Assembly: GCA_002368715.1 (NCBI GenBank)
Contig: DFEO01000063.1
Coordinates: 1 to 8,551 of the forward strand
Length of the DNA: 8,551 bases
DNA from: Ruminococcus sp. UBA3800
GTDB taxonomy: Bacteria > Bacillota > Clostridia > Oscillospirales > Ruminococcaceae
Direction: 5' to 3'
The position numbers were made by a program, and so were the translations under genes. Shown here piece by piece: positions 6,900 through 8,551 of the stretch. The notes under the pieces are model-generated. The model saw nothing but the letters and a program-made list of their open reading frames with translations, ran no database searches and was not told where the DNA came from. Every line of letters starts with the position of its first letter. Position 1 is the stretch's first letter.

Positions 6900-8090
6900 T
6901 CACTTGCTCCTCTTTTTGCTTACAGCGATGCCTGCGGCTGCAACTGCAAGGATACCCATAGCTGCTGCTGCACCTGTTCCGGGATTTGTTGTGGAAGCTG
7001 TGCTTGCAGCCTTGGAGCTTGTGTCAGCCTTTGAGCTGTCAGCGGAGGAGCTTGCGTCTGCTGCGGATTCTGTCTCGCTGTCAACTGTGCTCTCGCTCTC
7101 GGGAGTGCTCTCGCTGCTCTCGTCTTCAGCTGTGATAGTGAAGGTTGCGCTGTCGTTAGTGCCTGTTACATAGCCGCTGCCCTCAACAGCGGTAACAACT
7201 ACCTTGTACTCGCCGGGCACGGTGGGGAACTCTGTTCCTGTAAAGTCGTTGTCAACGCCGACGAACTCAACAGTGTATTCACTCTCACGGATATCATTTC
7301 CGTTGTGTCTTACTGTGACCAGCTTGTCGTTCATATCGACATTAACATCACAGTCAGCCAGATCAATGATATCTGCTGCGATATCTATGGAGTTGACAAC
7401 ACTTCCGTTTTCAGTGTAGATGGTGCCGTTCTCGAAAACTGCGCCTTCGGGAGAAACGATGCTGCAGTACTCAAAGGTTACATCGGTGAATTCTTGGATA
7501 GCCTTCAATCCGCTGTTGCTTTCGATATGTGCGTTTGTGCCTATGAATTTTAGATATGATTCATTGGCATATTCGGGAACGTTTCCGCAGATGCAGTTTC
7601 CTGGGCCGCCCAAAATATCGATATCGGAGTCCTCAAATGTCAGAGTCGCAATGTTAGCATCATCTATGTTATCTGCTCCGAAAAAGAATGTGTAAGTATA
7701 AGATTCAGAAGTATCGATGGTGATCTTGTGGCCTCTTGTCTTGAAGGTTGTGTCCTGGTCGATCCAGAAACCAGGGCCGGAGAGCGAAAGTGTAACATCC
7801 TTAGTGGCTGTTATTGTAAGGCCGGGGATAGCGCAGGTTATAAACTCGCGTTCTGTTTGCTCTCCGACAGCCCACTCGATATCATCAGCGAACATGAGGA
7901 GATTGTTCTCCTCGTCATAGATGACCGAACCGTCACCCAGGACGTCATCAGCGTTTTCGGATGTTACTCTTGTGCCTGCAATCCAGAGATCATAGGCCTT
8001 ATCGGGCTCTGCTGCAAAAGCAGTGGGGCAGAGGCACATAGCGGCTGTCATAGCCGAAATACCAAATGCCGAGATTTTCTTCATTATCAT
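6900..8090 (-). CDS. Secreted beta-helix-like surface protein with Ig-like domain and NPGTG anchor
   Basis: This encodes 396 aa. The start at 8090 is chosen because GGAGG (8099-8103) lies 8 nt upstream; an in-frame ATG at 8147 lies inside the -10 box and cannot be used. Residues 1-26 are a signal peptide (MIMKKISAF... ending TAFA|AEP). From residue 33, YDLWIAGTRVTSENADDVLG and DGSVIYDEE match the opening I know from many Firmicute surface proteins. A beta-rich region with short turns to about 250 follows, possibly a parallel beta-helix. Residues about 252-320 look like a bacterial Ig-like domain (VTVRHNGNDIRESEYTV, then TFTI at the end). A Ser/Glu/Asp/Ala-rich linker leads to NPGTG (369-373), a hydrophobic stretch and KKRSK. 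It is most likely wall-anchored by a sortase. Ligand unknown; there are no catalytic residues I can name. The C-terminal DNA is clearly related to that of the partial gene at 8304-8551. Confidence 0.9.
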   Translation of the reverse strand: MIMKKISAFGISAMTAAMCLCPTAFAAEPDKAYDLWIAGTRVTSENADDVLGDGSVIYDEENNLLMFADDIEWAVGEQTEREFITCAIPGLTITATKDVTLSLSGPGFWIDQDTTFKTRGHKITIDTSESYTYTFFFGADNIDDANIATLTFEDSDIDILGGPGNCICGNVPEYANESYLKFIGTNAHIESNSGLKAIQEFTDVTFEYCSIVSPEGAVFENGTIYTENGSVVNSIDIAADIIDLADCDVNVDMNDKLVTVRHNGNDIRESEYTVEFVGVDNDFTGTEFPTVPGEYKVVVTAVEGSGYVTGTNDSATFTITAEDESSESTPESESTVDSETESAADASSSADSSKADTSSKAASTASTTNPGTGAAAAMGILAVAAAGIAVSKKRSK

Positions 8091-8117
8091 ATTCTTTTCC
8101 TCCATATAGTCTAAAAC

Positions 8118-8135
8118 AGGTATGCGTCCATACCT
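8118..8135 (-). promoter_or_regulatory. Perfect dyad at the 5' end of the 396-aa protein transcript
   Basis: AGGTATG-GACG-CATACCT is a perfect 7-bp inverted repeat with a 4-nt centre, starting about 4 nt after the predicted transcription start (near 8139). As RNA it is a 5'-terminal hairpin that could protect the message, and it is followed by GTTTTAG. As DNA it could be an operator at the start site. The sequence does not decide between these. Confidence 0.55.
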
Positions 8136-8145
8136 TTGCATAAGC

Positions 8146-8174
8146 ATTATAGCACAGTTTTTTCATTTTGTCAA
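8146..8174 (-). promoter_or_regulatory. Promoter of the 396-aa surface-protein gene
   Basis: On the minus strand there is TTGACA (8174-8169), a 17-bp spacer and TATAAT (8151-8146), with TG one base upstream of the -10. Both boxes are perfect. The predicted start is near 8139, giving a leader of about 49 nt. The -35 box ends only 3 bp before the proS-derived fragment begins. Confidence 0.85.
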
Positions 8175-8177
8175 CAA

Positions 8178-8232
8178 TCTGTTCACTTTCAGAGCCGGAA
8201 GAAATGGCTGCGAAGAAAATGGTCCTCTGGGA
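8178..8232 (+). pseudogene. Internally deleted remnant of the 3' end of proS
   Basis: Bases 8178-8217 match proS 6360-6399 at 38 of 40 positions, and bases 8208-8232 match proS 6648-6672 with two differences. The two blocks join at CTGCGAAGAA, a 10-bp sequence that occurs in proS at both 6390-6399 and 6648-6657. The remnant is therefore the end of proS with 258 bp (86 codons) deleted between direct repeats. Read in the proS frame it gives CSLSEPEEMAAKKMVLW, compared with [13 protein letters not shown] and AKKMVLW in the intact enzyme. It lacks a promoter, start codon and the proper C-terminus, so it is not expected to be expressed as a protein. It points to duplication or insertion at this locus. 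Confidence 0.85.
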
Positions 8233-8250
8233 CGGTCATTTTTTTGCACC

Positions 8251-8283
8251 AAAAAAAGCACCCCGACCTTAGCCGGGGTGCTT
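8251..8283 (-). terminator. Intrinsic terminator of the partial surface-protein gene
   Basis: On the minus strand a 10-bp GC-rich stem AAGCACCCCG/CGGGGTGCTT (8283-8274 with 8265-8256) has an 8-nt loop and continues into a run of seven U (plus 8257-8251). It starts 20 nt after the stop codon at 8304-8306. This is a textbook terminator. Confidence 0.9.
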
Positions 8284-8303
8284 ATCATATCACAATGCGG
8301 ATA

Positions 8304-8551
8304 TTACTTAGTTCTCTTCTTGCTTACAGCGATGCCTGCGGCTGCGATAGCAGTGATGGCCATAGCGGCTGCTGCTGCGCCTGTGCCGGGGTTTGTTGTG
8401 GCTGCGCCGTTTGCTGCCTTGGAGGAGCTGTCTGCCTTGGAGCTGTCAGCCTTGGAGCTTGAATCAGGCTTCGACTCTGTCTCGCTCTCGACAGTGCTCT
8501 CGGACTCGCTCTCAGACTCGGACTCGGACTCCTGAGGTACGAGCTTCGGTA
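8304..8551 (-). CDS. C-terminal part of a third NPGTG surface protein, cut by the window edge
   Basis: Only the last 82 codons are present; the start lies beyond 8551. Visible in order are PKLVPQ, a Ser-Glu repeat (ESESESESESES), a linker with three SSKA copies, TTNPGTG, an Ala-rich hydrophobic segment and the basic end VSKKRTK. These are the stalk and sorting signal of a secreted wall-anchored protein. The end is similar to that of the 396-aa protein in both protein and DNA; TGCTTACAGCGATGCCTGCG, for example, is identical on the plus strand in both. The two look like paralogues, at least at their C-termini. The functional domains are not visible here. Confidence 0.85.
   Translation of the reverse strand, partial: PKLVPQESESESESESESTVESETESKPDSSSKADSSKADSSSKAANGAATTNPGTGAAAAAMAITAIAAAGIAVSKKRTK

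Noticed and set aside
8091..8147. N-terminal extension of the 396-aa protein to the ATG at 8147
   Set aside because: That codon overlaps the -10 box. The ribosome site and the signal peptide both point to 8090.
8122..8535. Plus-strand frames across the third surface gene
   Set aside because: They are antisense shadows of an Ala/Ser/Glu-rich coding region and run through a promoter and a terminator of the opposite strand.

Overview
The window looks like a chromosomal segment of a Gram-positive, gut- or rumen-type Firmicute. A Ruminococcus-like member of the Clostridia is my best guess, from three things: the short ProRS with a C-terminal zinc domain, the secreted proteins ending in NPxTG plus a hydrophobic segment plus lysines/arginines, and the moderate base composition. 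The genus is an inference; no rRNA or other strong phylogenetic marker is present.

Layout from left to right. (1) 59-4541, minus strand: one very large secreted, wall-anchored adhesin-like protein of 1476 aa, with its own terminator. It has a signal peptide, a long unrecognised N-terminal region, a domain resembling the choice-of-anchor A family, three SpaA/Cna-B-like repeats, a Ser/Asp/Thr repeat stalk and an NPATG anchor. (2) 4542-4977: a divergent control region. It has a strong minus-strand promoter followed by a roughly 200-nt leader that folds into a closed multi-helix RNA, and a strong plus-strand promoter with almost no leader. (3) 4978-6685, plus strand: a two-gene operon of a small membrane protein of unknown function and proS (prolyl-tRNA synthetase), overlapping by 26 nt. 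(4) 6686-6899: heptad repeats abutting a large terminator hairpin, then a hairpin facing the opposite gene. (5) 6900-8174, minus strand: a second secreted NPGTG protein of 396 aa with promoter and leader hairpin. (6) 8178-8232: a short, internally deleted copy of the end of proS. (7) 8251-8551, minus strand: a terminator and the C-terminal part of a third NPGTG surface protein, cut by the window edge.

Functionally this is a surface-protein locus around a housekeeping tRNA synthetase. All three secreted proteins carry the same type of sorting signal, so one sortase (not in the window) probably anchors them. The proS tail next to the third surface gene, in the same relative order as the intact proS next to the second, suggests that a unit of proS 3' end plus surface-protein gene was duplicated in tandem or inserted by recombination. 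The most promising candidate for something undescribed is the structured leader of the giant adhesin (about 4582-4745). Its core matches no riboswitch family I can recall.
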